From: Acinetobacter genomosp. 15BJ
GTDB taxonomy: Bacteria > Pseudomonadota > Gammaproteobacteria > Pseudomonadales > Moraxellaceae
Length of the DNA: 64,000 nt
Assembly (NCBI RefSeq): GCF_000400715.1
Contig: NZ_KE007349.1
Location: 90,407 to 154,406, forward strand
Reading direction: 5' to 3'
Numbering within the stretch: the first letter of the stretch is position 1; every line of letters starts with the position of its first letter. The position numbers and the translations under genes are program-made. A model generated the notes under the pieces. The model was not told where the DNA came from. It saw nothing but the letters and a program-made list of their open reading frames with translations, and made no database searches. Shown piece by piece: positions 1 to 8,545 of the stretch.

Positions 1-1
1 A

Positions 2-334
2 TTCTTTGCGTTTGACCGTTCAGATGCCAATGCAATAGAACCAAGTTCAACCAATCTTGCCACTATGGTCAGTGCAATTCAGCAATCACAAAACCTTGTG
101 ATTGTTTCTGGCTATGCAGATCGCTTAGGTAAGTTTGCTTATAATCAAGATTTATCTTCACATCGTGCCAATACCGTGGCGCAATTGTTGGTACAGCAAG
201 GCGTTGAGCCTAAACGTATTCAATTGCAAGTCAGTGGAGGCACGAGTGTCTATCAGGAGTGTTCAGGACAGACTCGTACGACACAAACGGTACAATGTTT
301 AGCACCAAACCGCCGTGTAAATATTCAATGGTAA
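2..334 (+). CDS. OmpA-family protein, C-terminal part (cut by window start)
   Basis: The reading frame is open from the first bases and ends at a TAA at 332-334, so only the last 110 residues or so are visible. They form an OmpA C-terminal peptidoglycan-binding domain: a start resembling FDxD (FFAFDRSDA), a central VSGYADRLG strand, then a helix LSSHRANTVAQLLVQQGV and a closing PNRRVNIQW, matching the family's NRRV ending. Proteins with this domain sit in the outer membrane or periplasm and anchor the envelope to peptidoglycan. The N-terminal part, which would tell a porin from a lipoprotein, lies outside the window. Confidence 0.85.
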   Translation, partial: FFAFDRSDANAIEPSSTNLATMVSAIQQSQNLVIVSGYADRLGKFAYNQDLSSHRANTVAQLLVQQGVEPKRIQLQVSGGTSVYQECSGQTRTTQTVQCLAPNRRVNIQW

Positions 335-540
335 TGAATGAAAGTCAGAGGATTTGAAAAGTCATGCGTATGATGCAAATCACTTAGATTGAAAAAAATG
401 TAATGGTAGGCTTCTAACCAATAACGGACAAGTATAGTATGCTTGTTCGTTTAATTTTCCTAAAATGATTATTTATTTAATATAAAATGTAAAATAATGA
501 ATAAAAAAATTTGATAAGCTTTATAGAGTTGAAATATGAG

Positions 541-1275
541 ATGGATAATATGTTTCATACTTTTTCATATTGTGAAAAAAATATAAAACTGCATATTATT
601 GAGGTTGGAAATAGAGAGTTAAAGCATGCAGTTATTTTTTTCCATTTGGAAATAGATAAATTTTTTTCTTTAATTAATAGTTTGTCTTTAGATCATTTTC
701 GAATTGTTTTGATCTATAAGTGTGAGGTATTAAGGCAGGACTTTTTAAGTCAAGATTTATTAAATGGATTTAAATATTTGACGGAGAGTTTGAACGTAGA
801 GAATACACATTTTATATTTGAACCCTGTGTGGATGATCTTTATAAGCATGCTTTATATTCCAGTGACTTATTCGACTCAATTACGATTTGCAAAAAGTTT
901 GATGAACTGTGTATGCAAGCATTTTTTGCATCCTGCCCACGTAAGAGTGAGGGCATGATAGATTTTATTGAGAAAGTGAATATTCAAATCAGTAATATTT
1001 TATCTGAAGGAGAACCCTATTTAACCAAAGTTGCAAAAAAAATGAGGCTAACACCGAGAGTGCTATCCAAAAGAATAAGAAATGAAGGCGAAGAATTCAA
1101 ATTATTAGTCAAACAAAAAAGACATGAAAAAGCATTATTTTTATTGAGAAATGAAGATGTGAGTTTGTCGGATATCGCCTACGTATTGGGTTATACAGAA
1201 CATAGTGCTTTTACACGGGCATTTAAGGGGTGGACTGGATGCTCCCCTGGCCAATTTAGAAAGTATTTAAAATAA
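541..1275 (+). CDS. AraC-family transcriptional regulator
   Basis: The last 100 residues form an AraC/XylS DNA-binding domain with two helix-turn-helix units (LTKVAKKMRLTPRVLSKRIRN, then SLSDIAYVLGYTEHSAFTRAFKGWTGCSPGQFRKYL). The second contains the family signature up to the SPxxFR end. The N-terminal 140 residues match no domain I recognise and would be the sensing part. An in-frame TTG at 511 could extend the protein, but ATG 541 or ATG 550 is more likely. The stop overlaps the next regulator's first ATG by one base (TAATG), so the two are probably co-transcribed. The target is unknown; the CMD-family gene facing it at 2339-2725 is a candidate only by proximity. Confidence 0.85.
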   Translation: MDNMFHTFSYCEKNIKLHIIEVGNRELKHAVIFFHLEIDKFFSLINSLSLDHFRIVLIYKCEVLRQDFLSQDLLNGFKYLTESLNVENTHFIFEPCVDDLYKHALYSSDLFDSITICKKFDELCMQAFFASCPRKSEGMIDFIEKVNIQISNILSEGEPYLTKVAKKMRLTPRVLSKRIRNEGEEFKLLVKQKRHEKALFLLRNEDVSLSDIAYVLGYTEHSAFTRAFKGWTGCSPGQFRKYLK

Positions 1276-2180
1276 TGCTATGTGAGGGAAAAATATTGGA
1301 TATTAGGGATTTAAAGACGTTTATATATGTAGCTGATCACCAGTCTATAACCGTTGCTTCTGAGAAGCTAGGGGTGAATCAGTCAACTGTGACGAAACGT
1401 ATTTTCAATATGGAAGAAATTGTTAAGGGGGTATTGTTTAATCGAAGAACGAGACCATTACAACTGACACAATTAGGTAAAAAAGTTTATTTCAAAAGTT
1501 GTTTTATATTGCGACAACTTGAGTCACTTAAAAATTTTCATACTGAAAGTAGTGAGGTTTTTAGAAAAAATATAAAAATTGGTATTGCTCAAGTATTGAT
1601 TGATGATTTGTTCGATTCAGTCATGAGTGAGTCCAAAAAAATTAATCCATATTACGATATTGATATTTATAGTGGATGGGGGAGTAGCCTTATTCAGCAA
1701 ATTCATGAAGGTGAAATTGATTTAGCGGTGTTGATGCTACCACCTAATCTGAGCCTAGCTGCCACAGTTTCTTTTGTTGAGGTTGGTACGCTTCCCTTAG
1801 TTATTGTTGCCCGAAAAGGAGATGCTTATAAATATAATAGTTTAGAAAAATGTAGTAAACGTGGGTGGGTACTCCATCCTGAGAGTTGCTATTTTAGGGA
1901 AAGCTTAGCCAAACTTTTATATGATAGAAAATTAGGTTTTTATATTAATAAAGAAATTTATGGAGTCGAGCTACAATTACAAAGTATTTTGAATGGTGAT
2001 GGCTTCGGTATTTATCCAAAATCTTTATTTGATAAATTTATAGTTAATAATGATGGGTTGGAAATAATTGAGTTAAAAGACTTTTCTATATCATTGAGTT
2101 TAGGTGTTGTGAAATCTCAGCACGTTGGTCGTGATGAAGCTGATGCATTTATCGAGATCGTGAAGAATTATTATTTTTAG
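1275..2180 (+). CDS. LysR-family transcriptional regulator
   Basis: The N-terminal winged helix-turn-helix is typical of LysR (DIRDLKTFIYVADHQSITVA, then EKLGVNQSTVTKRIFNMEE), followed by about 200 residues of periplasmic-binding-like effector domain. The first ATG at 1275 overlaps the AraC stop. A TTG at 1296 may be the real start: it has a GAGGG ribosome site at 1284-1288 and gives the usual LysR beginning MDIRDLKTF. The pairing of an AraC and a LysR regulator in one transcript is unusual. Length (294-301 aa) is normal for the family. The ligand and target genes cannot be read from the sequence. Confidence 0.87.
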   Translation: MLCEGKILDIRDLKTFIYVADHQSITVASEKLGVNQSTVTKRIFNMEEIVKGVLFNRRTRPLQLTQLGKKVYFKSCFILRQLESLKNFHTESSEVFRKNIKIGIAQVLIDDLFDSVMSESKKINPYYDIDIYSGWGSSLIQQIHEGEIDLAVLMLPPNLSLAATVSFVEVGTLPLVIVARKGDAYKYNSLEKCSKRGWVLHPESCYFRESLAKLLYDRKLGFYINKEIYGVELQLQSILNGDGFGIYPKSLFDKFIVNNDGLEIIELKDFSISLSLGVVKSQHVGRDEADAFIEIVKNYYF

Positions 2181-2248
2181 TTATTTCGTTTTATTCGCAA
2201 CGAAAACATTCTCAAAGCATTTTTATTGTTTTGAGGAATCTAAGATCA

Positions 2249-2277
2249 AAAAGCCCTTATCAAAGATAAGGGCTTTT
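2249..2277. terminator. Bidirectional rho-independent terminator
   Basis: A perfect 13-bp inverted repeat, AAAAGCCCTTATC and GATAAGGGCTTTT, with a 3-base loop. It lies between the convergent LysR and CMD-family genes. The A and T runs on the two sides let it work in both directions. Confidence 0.85.
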
Positions 2278-2338
2278 ATCTATCATGGGTTGTAGTTTTA
2301 GCCCAGACTTCATCAATGACAAGGTAATCGTCAAATCT

Positions 2339-2725
2339 TTATGCTTCTTTTTGATATTCATTAATGACTTCAAGTGCCGCTCGAAAAGCTTCCTGTGTTG
2401 CTGGTGCACCACAATACGGAAGGCTGTGCAGCAGCACTTCTTGGATTTCTTCAACAGTTGCACCGTTATTCAAAGCACCACGGATATGCCCTTTCAGCTC
2501 GGTTGGACTTTTCAGTGCCGTTAAAAAAGCGATGGTCACAAGAGAGCGATATTTACGCGGTAACACACCTTCACGTTGCCATGTCGAACCCCAAGCATGT
2601 TCATTGATCCAGTCCTGTAAGGGTTGGGTAAAAGGCACAGTATTGTCTTGCGCACGTTTTACAAAGGATTCACCCATCACTTCAGTGCGAACTTTTAAAC
2701 CATTTTCATAATCTTGTTGTGACAT
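2339..2725 (-). CDS. Carboxymuconolactone decarboxylase (CMD) family protein
   Basis: A 128-residue protein with the all-helical CMD fold. The core PRKYRSLVTIAFLTALKSPTEL, then GHIRGALNNGATVEEIQEVLLHSLPYCGAPATQEAF, closely follows PcaC-type gamma-carboxymuconolactone decarboxylases (HxxGAxNxG, EEIxEVLxH, YxGxP). True PcaC acts in the protocatechuate branch of the beta-ketoadipate pathway, but no other pca genes are nearby. A generic CMD-family enzyme is therefore the safer call. It stands alone, convergent with the two regulators. Confidence 0.85.
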   Translation of the reverse strand: MSQQDYENGLKVRTEVMGESFVKRAQDNTVPFTQPLQDWINEHAWGSTWQREGVLPRKYRSLVTIAFLTALKSPTELKGHIRGALNNGATVEEIQEVLLHSLPYCGAPATQEAFRAALEVINEYQKEA

Positions 2726-3220
2726 ATTTTTACTCTTATAGCTGTGAGAAAAGATCGGATTGGTCTCTTGGTGGTCTTTATCCTAACTGAATCATTGTGT
2801 GAGCTAAAGTAGTTGATTACGACATTCAGGTTTTTAATTAAAAGCTTACATGTCTCAACAATGAGATCAATATCCAGAACATTTTTGCTTTAGCAAATAT
2901 CAATGAAACTTACCCATAATGGAAACGGATAACAATGCGGATTCAGTGCAATTGGACACTCTTTAGAGGATGATTTTTGATCTTGTTCTTTGTGTTGAAG
3001 ATGGCTGTAAATTATTTTACGGTAATTGTAATATTTTGATAAATAAATATAAGTTTTAGCATATTTTACTGTCGAGTAAAAACTTGAAAATTTTTTTTAA
3101 AAAAAAGGCTACAATTTTAATCCTCTAGATTGATGAATTCAGCTAGAATAAAAATAGGGATCAATCTCATTTCTAACGATAAAGATAAATCTGTCTGTCG
3201 TGCTTAATATTGGAGTTTAC
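2726..3220. other. Intergenic region without a recognised gene
   Basis: About 495 bases between the divergent CMD-family and DUF6502-like genes. No open frame with coding character is visible on either strand. It becomes very AT-rich near 3040-3120, with long A and T runs next to a TACAAT at 3110-3115 that could be a -10 box. Promoters for both flanking genes must lie here, but none is convincing by eye. Confidence 0.5.
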
Positions 3221-4045
3221 ATGGGGAAAGACGCATTAGCTCTAACCGTTTCGGAAGACATGTTGTTGTCTCACGATACTGAAACGACATTAGAGCATGT
3301 TGTCAGCATTATGCCTCAGTTGATTCATTGGCTGATTAAGTCAGGGATTGGTTATAGCGAATTTAGCATTGCATTAAAAGCGCTGTTTTATAATGAAGCG
3401 ATCAAAGAATTAGATGCAATCAAGCAAAAGAAAACAGATTCTGCCATTAGTTTATTATCAGGGTTAAATCGCCGTGATGTGCGTAGCTTTTGCCAGACGC
3501 ATGGTGAATATACTCCAGTAGATCAATTCAATTTACAATTACCAATCAGTGTGCCTGCTCGTGTCGTCGGAATGTGGCTTAATCAGAAGCTGCCTTTGCA
3601 AATTCCATTTCAGGGCGATGAAAATAGTTTTGAAAGTATCGTCAAGCAAATTTCTTTAGAGAAACACCCGAAGTCTATTCTATTGGAATTAAAGCGTTTA
3701 GGTATCGTTACCGAAGACCATGATCAGGTAATCCTACAAAATTCAAGTTTTACACCAAATCCACAAGCTGATGAAAGCAAACAATTATTCACGCAGAATA
3801 TTTCAGATCATCTTTCTGCTGGGATTAGTAATTTAACCAAGAATAAAAATTTTCTAGAGCAGGCAATTTTTGCGGACGAGCTAACTCAAGAATCTGTTGA
3901 TAAGCTAAATCAATTGAGTATTGATTTATGGAATATGATGTCAAAAGCCATTGTCTCAGCCGCAATCGATTACTGTAAGCATGATGAACAGTTATCAGAT
4001 GCAAATAAAAGATTCCGTCTGGGAATTTATCAGTATGATGAATAA
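3221..4045 (+). CDS. DUF6502-like protein
   Basis: The protein has about 274 residues from ATG 3221, which has a GGAG ribosome site at 3212-3215; a GTG at 3200 would add seven residues. The N-terminal half looks like a helix-turn-helix region: LSGLNRRDVRSFCQ resembles the conserved block of DUF6502 proteins, and a second part (ILLELKRLGIVTEDHDQVIL) looks like a winged-helix hairpin. This suggests a DNA-binding role, but no function is established for the family that I can name. It appears to be a single-gene unit. I recognise the family from pattern only. Confidence 0.6.
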   Translation: MGKDALALTVSEDMLLSHDTETTLEHVVSIMPQLIHWLIKSGIGYSEFSIALKALFYNEAIKELDAIKQKKTDSAISLLSGLNRRDVRSFCQTHGEYTPVDQFNLQLPISVPARVVGMWLNQKLPLQIPFQGDENSFESIVKQISLEKHPKSILLELKRLGIVTEDHDQVILQNSSFTPNPQADESKQLFTQNISDHLSAGISNLTKNKNFLEQAIFADELTQESVDKLNQLSIDLWNMMSKAIVSAAIDYCKHDEQLSDANKRFRLGIYQYDE

Positions 4046-4069
4046 CAACATATCAAATAAAAATGTTCT

Positions 4070-4423
4070 TTACTGCCTTTTCTCTTTTTTAATACAGCCT
4101 ATTTTATTGAGTCCTCTCCATAGAACTGAATAGGAAACGCTATAACCAAATCTCTGCTCAAAAGGTTCGATCAGATCACGGATCTGATCGAACCTTGTCG
4201 TTTTTATAAATTCCTGAAAACTTTCCATATCCTTAATCGAAAAGGGACGTCCGTGGCGAATGGCCGGTAAGGGAATCAATGCCTGAGTTTTTTTCTCAAG
4301 CATAATCCATTTATCTAAGGTTGTTCTTGCAATATTAAACTCCTTACAGACCTTAGATTTATGCTCTGTTTGACGATAAGCAGCCATAACTTTTTCACGA
4401 AGATCTAATGAATATGCTCGCAT
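4070..4423 (-). pseudogene. Orphan IS630-family OrfA (IS remnant)
   Basis: The protein begins MRAYSLDLREKVMAAYRQTEH, the standard opening of IS630-family transposase first frames, and continues with a helix-turn-helix (SKVCKEFNIARTTLDKWI). IS630 elements of this type need a second frame with the DDE catalytic domain, normally reached by frameshifting. An AAAAAAG run near the 3' end could serve for that. No DDE frame follows: the adjoining sequence belongs to the DUF6502-like gene region. The insertion is therefore truncated and should not be able to move by itself. No terminal repeats were identified. Confidence 0.75.
4162..4196. repeat. Perfect 16-bp inverted repeat with 3-base loop
   Basis: AAGGTTCGATCAGATC, ACG, GATCTGATCGAACCTT. 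The stem lies inside the IS630 OrfA frame and encodes part of TRFDQIRDLIEPFE. There is no T run, so it is not a standard terminator. Confidence 0.8.
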
Positions 4424-4847
4424 AAATTTACCGCAAGCTCCTTTGCTATTTGGGGGGACGTTAAGTCGGTGTGCTTAGAACGAGGCATTCATGTCGGCTG
4501 GCGGAAGAAAAGATCGTTATGCCAAGAAATTTATCATTAAAAACAAAATATGTACATATTGAACATATTTTTTTGAATTATTTTTATTTCACTCTACTTG
4601 AAAACCTAAATTTAAATCAAATTAATTTATATAAATCATGAAATTATATTTATTTTTATGTCTTTAAGCGTAATTTAATCAACTATTGCGCACTGCTTAA
4701 GTTCTATGTTAGTTTTTTAAATATGTGCATATTACACATATAAATTGATTTTATTGAATTGCTTTGCTTAATTGTGAGTTTAAATAAAATCTTTATTAAA
4801 ATTTATGCTTATCAATAAGATAGATATTATTCAGAAGGGAACGTGTA
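4424..4847. other. AT-rich upstream region of the autotransporter pair
   Basis: No gene is supported here. The first 100 bases probably belong to the IS630 remnant. From about 4540 the sequence is strongly AT-rich up to the autotransporter start, as is common upstream of silenced or regulated surface-protein genes. The ribosome site of the first autotransporter is GAAGGGA at about 4832-4838. Confidence 0.5.
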
Positions 4848-6473
4848 ATGAAAAAAACTTTTCAATTATCGGTAATAGCTGCTTCATTATTGGCCGCGAA
4901 TGTCTACGCAGCCCAAACAAATATCGGGACAGGCAATACTGCGACTGGTCCGAATACAACAGTGGTAGGTACAGATAACAATGCTGCGGATACAACAGTG
5001 GTTGGTTCGAATAATAATGTAACTGGCGGTGAGGGATTTGTCGGTGGTACAGGCAATACTGTGGATGGATTTGGTTCCGCTGTGATCGGAAATAGCAACA
5101 CGACTCATGATCAGTATGCAGTTGCTGTGGGGAGTAATAATGAGGTGACCGGAGCAGGCGGTACGGCTGTTGGTAATAATATTACTATTCATGATAGTCA
5201 AGCTACAGCTGTTGGTGGCAATATTGATGTTAAAGGTCAATACGCTAGTGCTTTTGGTGATTCAGTCACTGTCAATGGTACAGGCGCGACAGCAGTAGGC
5301 TCTAACTCAGAAGCAACAGGTGAGTATGCGACAAGCCTTGGTTATGGTGCAAAAGCAACCGCAGACAATGCGATTGCAACAGGTAGCAATGCTATTGCGA
5401 GTGAGAAAAACTCGATTGCGATCGGTAGTGGTGCAGAAGCAAGCGTAGAGGGCGGTGTTGCACTCGGTGCAGGTGCAAAAGTAACAGGTCAGAACTCTGT
5501 AGCAATTGGGGCAAATACTGTTGCAGATGAAGACAATACCGTCGCAATGGGAGATCGTCGTGTGGTTCATATTGCAGAGGGTGTTGCTGATAATGATGCG
5601 GTGAATGTTAAGCAATTAAATGATGCCTTAGCAAATATTGATACCACACCAAGTCAAGCGGATTTGGATGCGATTAACACTAAGATTGCCACTGAAAAAG
5701 CTGACCGTATTGCGGGGGATCAAGATCAGGCAGATCAACTTGCAAAAGAAGTGACAGAACGTCAAGCCGGCGATGCAGATTTACAAACAAAAATTGATAA
5801 CGAGGCGACACTTCGCGCCAATGCAGATGCAGCTGAAATCACGGCTCGTACCGCAGCGATTAATAACGAGGCAACACTTCGCGCCAATGCGGATGCGGCA
5901 GAAACCACAGCTCGTACTGCTGCGATTAACGCTGAAAAGGATGAACGTATCGCAGGTGATGCAGCGGAAAAAGCAGAACGCATTGCCGCAATTAATACTG
6001 AAAAGGATGCACGTATCGCAGGTGATGCAGCGGAAAAAGCAGAACGTATTGCCGCGATTAATACTGAAAAAGACGCACGTATTGCTGGGGATGTGGCAGA
6101 GGCCAAAGCACGTTCGGATGCTGACTTTGCGTTAGGGCAGCGTATTGATGTGGAAACCGCAACTCGTACCTCAGAAGTTAAACGTCTAGATAGTCGTGTG
6201 GACCAATTAAATACACGTTTAGATCATGTTGAAACTACAGCAAACCGTGGTATTGCCATTTCATTGGCAGCACAGCAAGCGATTCCAAGTCTACAACCTG
6301 GTCAAGTTGCTGTATTTGGTGGCGTTGGTTATTACGAGGGAGAAGCAGCGGGTGCGTTGGGTGCTGTGACGTCATTTAGTGACCGTTTCTCAGGCAGTGG
6401 TGCATTTGGTGTTGCTGATGGTGGAAAAGTGGGTGGTCGTGCTGGCGTAGCGTATGTCATCGGAGGGAACTAA
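4848..6473 (+). CDS. YadA-like trimeric autotransporter adhesin (first of pair)
   Basis: A 541-residue type Vc secreted adhesin. A signal peptide (MKKTFQLSVIAASLLAANVYA) leads into a YadA-type head of left-handed beta-roll repeats with recurring AVG/AIG motifs (about residues 25-235). A neck motif follows (RRVVHIAEGVADNDAVNVKQLN, about 240-262), then a coiled-coil stalk of repeats built on ARIAGDAAEKAERIAAINTE (about 285-420). The C-terminal 100 residues form the trimeric membrane anchor ending AGVAYVIGGN. At 541 aa it is a short member of the family. It probably mediates adhesion or autoagglutination. It is followed 56 bases later by a paralogue, probably in the same transcript. Confidence 0.92.
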   Translation: MKKTFQLSVIAASLLAANVYAAQTNIGTGNTATGPNTTVVGTDNNAADTTVVGSNNNVTGGEGFVGGTGNTVDGFGSAVIGNSNTTHDQYAVAVGSNNEVTGAGGTAVGNNITIHDSQATAVGGNIDVKGQYASAFGDSVTVNGTGATAVGSNSEATGEYATSLGYGAKATADNAIATGSNAIASEKNSIAIGSGAEASVEGGVALGAGAKVTGQNSVAIGANTVADEDNTVAMGDRRVVHIAEGVADNDAVNVKQLNDALANIDTTPSQADLDAINTKIATEKADRIAGDQDQADQLAKEVTERQAGDADLQTKIDNEATLRANADAAEITARTAAINNEATLRANADAAETTARTAAINAEKDERIAGDAAEKAERIAAINTEKDARIAGDAAEKAERIAAINTEKDARIAGDVAEAKARSDADFALGQRIDVETATRTSEVKRLDSRVDQLNTRLDHVETTANRGIAISLAAQQAIPSLQPGQVAVFGGVGYYEGEAAGALGAVTSFSDRFSGSGAFGVADGGKVGGRAGVAYVIGGN

Positions 6474-6529
6474 GTCGTACTTGGTGATACGCACTGGGTG
6501 AGATTTGGTCAGAATAAAAGGATGATGTA

Positions 6530-8248
6530 ATGAAAAAAACTTTTCAATTATCAATAATAGCTGCTGCCTTGATGGTAAGCCACGCTTATGCAGCACCTGT
6601 ATGGGAAGGGCCAACTGGAACGGGCTCTGGTTTAAGTAATGCAATGGGTGGGCAAACGAATTATGCCAATGTTCCATCTACAGCCAACGGTATTATTTTG
6701 GGTCAACTCAATGACGTAGATAATACCAGTATTGGTCTGGGTTATAACAGTAATGCCATGGGGAAAGAGAGTTTTGCTGCTGGTTCAGCAAATGATGCCA
6801 CTGCTGATTCCTCTATTGCTATCGGGCGTGACACACATGCACAAGCGAATGCAAATGATAGCATTGCGCTTGGTGCTACAGTCGTTGCAGAAAAATCGGG
6901 AAGCGTCGCTGTCGGTAACAGCCAACACGTCTATGATGAAAATGCAACAGCGGTAGGTCGTGGTAGTCTGGTTGTTGGTCAACAAGCGAGTTCTTTGGGG
7001 CATCTTGCTTGGACGGGCGGTGAAGGTGCGACTGCGATTGGTAGCGAAACATGGGCAAATGCCAAAGGTGCAACCACATTAGGCTTTAATGCCGAAACTG
7101 GTAGTGAGAATGCCTTAAATATAGGTGCTCAAGCACATGGCGATGGATTGAACTCTATTCATATTGGTTATAATACTCTAGGTGCGGCAGAAAATACGAT
7201 TGTGCTTGGTTCTAGTGGGACAACCAGAGGATGGGCTGATGATAAAAACTCCGTCGCGATTGGTTATGGTGCAGATACAGATGGCCAAGGCGCTGGTAAT
7301 GACAATACGGTCAGTTTTGGTGGCTTATTCAGTGGTTCTGTTCGTAAGGTGACGCAAGTTGCTGATGGTGTGAATGATCAGGATGCGATCAATGTATCAC
7401 AGCTCAAAGGGGCGATCTCAAGTTTAACTTCTGGTGCCGAACTGATTGCTCATGCAAATGACTTGCTTGCGACAGAAAAAACTGCACGTATTGCAGGTGA
7501 TCAAGATCAAGCAGATCAACTTGCAAAAGAAGTGACGGCACGTCAAGCAGGCGATGCAGATTTACAAACGAAGCTTGATAATGAGGCGACACTTCGTGCC
7601 AATGCTGATGCCACTCAAACAGCAGCTCGTACCACTGCGATTAATCACGAAGCAACACTTCGTGCAGATGCAGATGCCGCAATAACTGTTGCTCGTACCG
7701 CAGCAGTGAATATGGAAAAGGATGCGCGTATTGCAGGTGACGCAGCAGAAAAAGCAGACCGTATTGCAGCGATTAATACTGAAAAAGCAGCGCGTATTGC
7801 AGGTGATGCAGCAGAAAAAGCAGACCGTATTGCAGCGGTTAATACTGAAAAAGATGCACGTATTGCTGGAGATGTAGCAGAAGCCAAAGCACGTTCCGAT
7901 GCTGACCTTGCATTAGGGAAGCGTATTGATCTAGAAGCCACGACTCGCACTGCTGAAATTAACCGTCTGGATGGTCGTATCAATCAAGCAAGTCGCCGTT
8001 TGGATGATATTGAGAAGAGTGCTTATCGTGGCGTAGCAATTGCATTGGCTGCTCAACAAGCAGTACCAAACATTCGTTCAGGACAAGTTGCTGTATTTGC
8101 AGGGGTAGGTCATTTTGAAGGGGAAACCGCCGGTTCGGTTGGTCTAGTCACTTCATTCTTTGCAAATCGTGTTTCATTGAGTGGTTCTGTTGGTTATGCC
8201 GGTGGAAATGAAGTCGGTAGTCGTATTGGTCTGAGCTATGCCTTCTAA
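6530..8248 (+). CDS. YadA-like trimeric autotransporter adhesin (second of pair)
   Basis: A 572-residue paralogue of the gene just upstream, starting with the same 23 bases and nearly the same signal peptide (MKKTFQLSIIAAALMVSHAYA). The beta-roll head differs in sequence, but the neck (RKVTQVADGVNDQDAINVSQL), the ADxxxRIAGD stalk repeats and the C-terminal anchor (IRSGQVAVFAGVGHFEGE, ending IGLSYAF with a terminal Phe) match. The clean terminal Phe is the usual BAM signal, whereas the first copy ends in GGN. The shared stalk DNA would allow recombination between the copies. The ribosome site is AAAGGATGATGTA just before the ATG. Confidence 0.92.
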   Translation: MKKTFQLSIIAAALMVSHAYAAPVWEGPTGTGSGLSNAMGGQTNYANVPSTANGIILGQLNDVDNTSIGLGYNSNAMGKESFAAGSANDATADSSIAIGRDTHAQANANDSIALGATVVAEKSGSVAVGNSQHVYDENATAVGRGSLVVGQQASSLGHLAWTGGEGATAIGSETWANAKGATTLGFNAETGSENALNIGAQAHGDGLNSIHIGYNTLGAAENTIVLGSSGTTRGWADDKNSVAIGYGADTDGQGAGNDNTVSFGGLFSGSVRKVTQVADGVNDQDAINVSQLKGAISSLTSGAELIAHANDLLATEKTARIAGDQDQADQLAKEVTARQAGDADLQTKLDNEATLRANADATQTAARTTAINHEATLRADADAAITVARTAAVNMEKDARIAGDAAEKADRIAAINTEKAARIAGDAAEKADRIAAVNTEKDARIAGDVAEAKARSDADLALGKRIDLEATTRTAEINRLDGRINQASRRLDDIEKSAYRGVAIALAAQQAVPNIRSGQVAVFAGVGHFEGETAGSVGLVTSFFANRVSLSGSVGYAGGNEVGSRIGLSYAF

Positions 8249-8362
8249 CTGATCACTATAGATAACATGGCAGACGAATAAAAATAATAAAGTAAAGAGA
8301 AGCTGAGTTTTCTTGATTGGCAAAACTTCAACTTAGATTCTCTTGAATAGATGTTCCTCTTG

Positions 8363-8398
8363 GGTTGTTCTCTATCAGCATGGAGACAGCCTTTTTTT
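8363..8398 (+). terminator. Rho-independent terminator of the autotransporter pair
   Basis: Stem GGTTGT-T-CTC (8363-8372) with GAG-ACAGCC (8383-8391), one bulged T, followed by seven Ts. It lies 115 bases after the second autotransporter stop. Confidence 0.7.
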
Positions 8399-8545
8399 AT
8401 TGAAAATCAATTGAATAATGGAGGTTTGGCGTAATTAAAATGTATTATCTATTTGGGTGTCTGTTAAAATATCAGTAAGGCAAGAAAATAAGCAAGAGGA
8501 TGTTGCTTGTCAAACTTTGATAATAATTTTTAATGAGAAAACACT

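Noticed and set aside
3084..3115. TTGAAA and TACAAT as a promoter for the DUF6502-like gene
   Set aside because: The spacing is 20 bases, too long for a standard sigma-70 promoter.
5762..6106. Long leftward and alternative-frame open frames across the autotransporter stalk repeats (also 5773-6135 and 7645-7983)
   Set aside because: They are mirror products of the repetitive stalk codons; the forward genes have signal peptides and membrane anchors.
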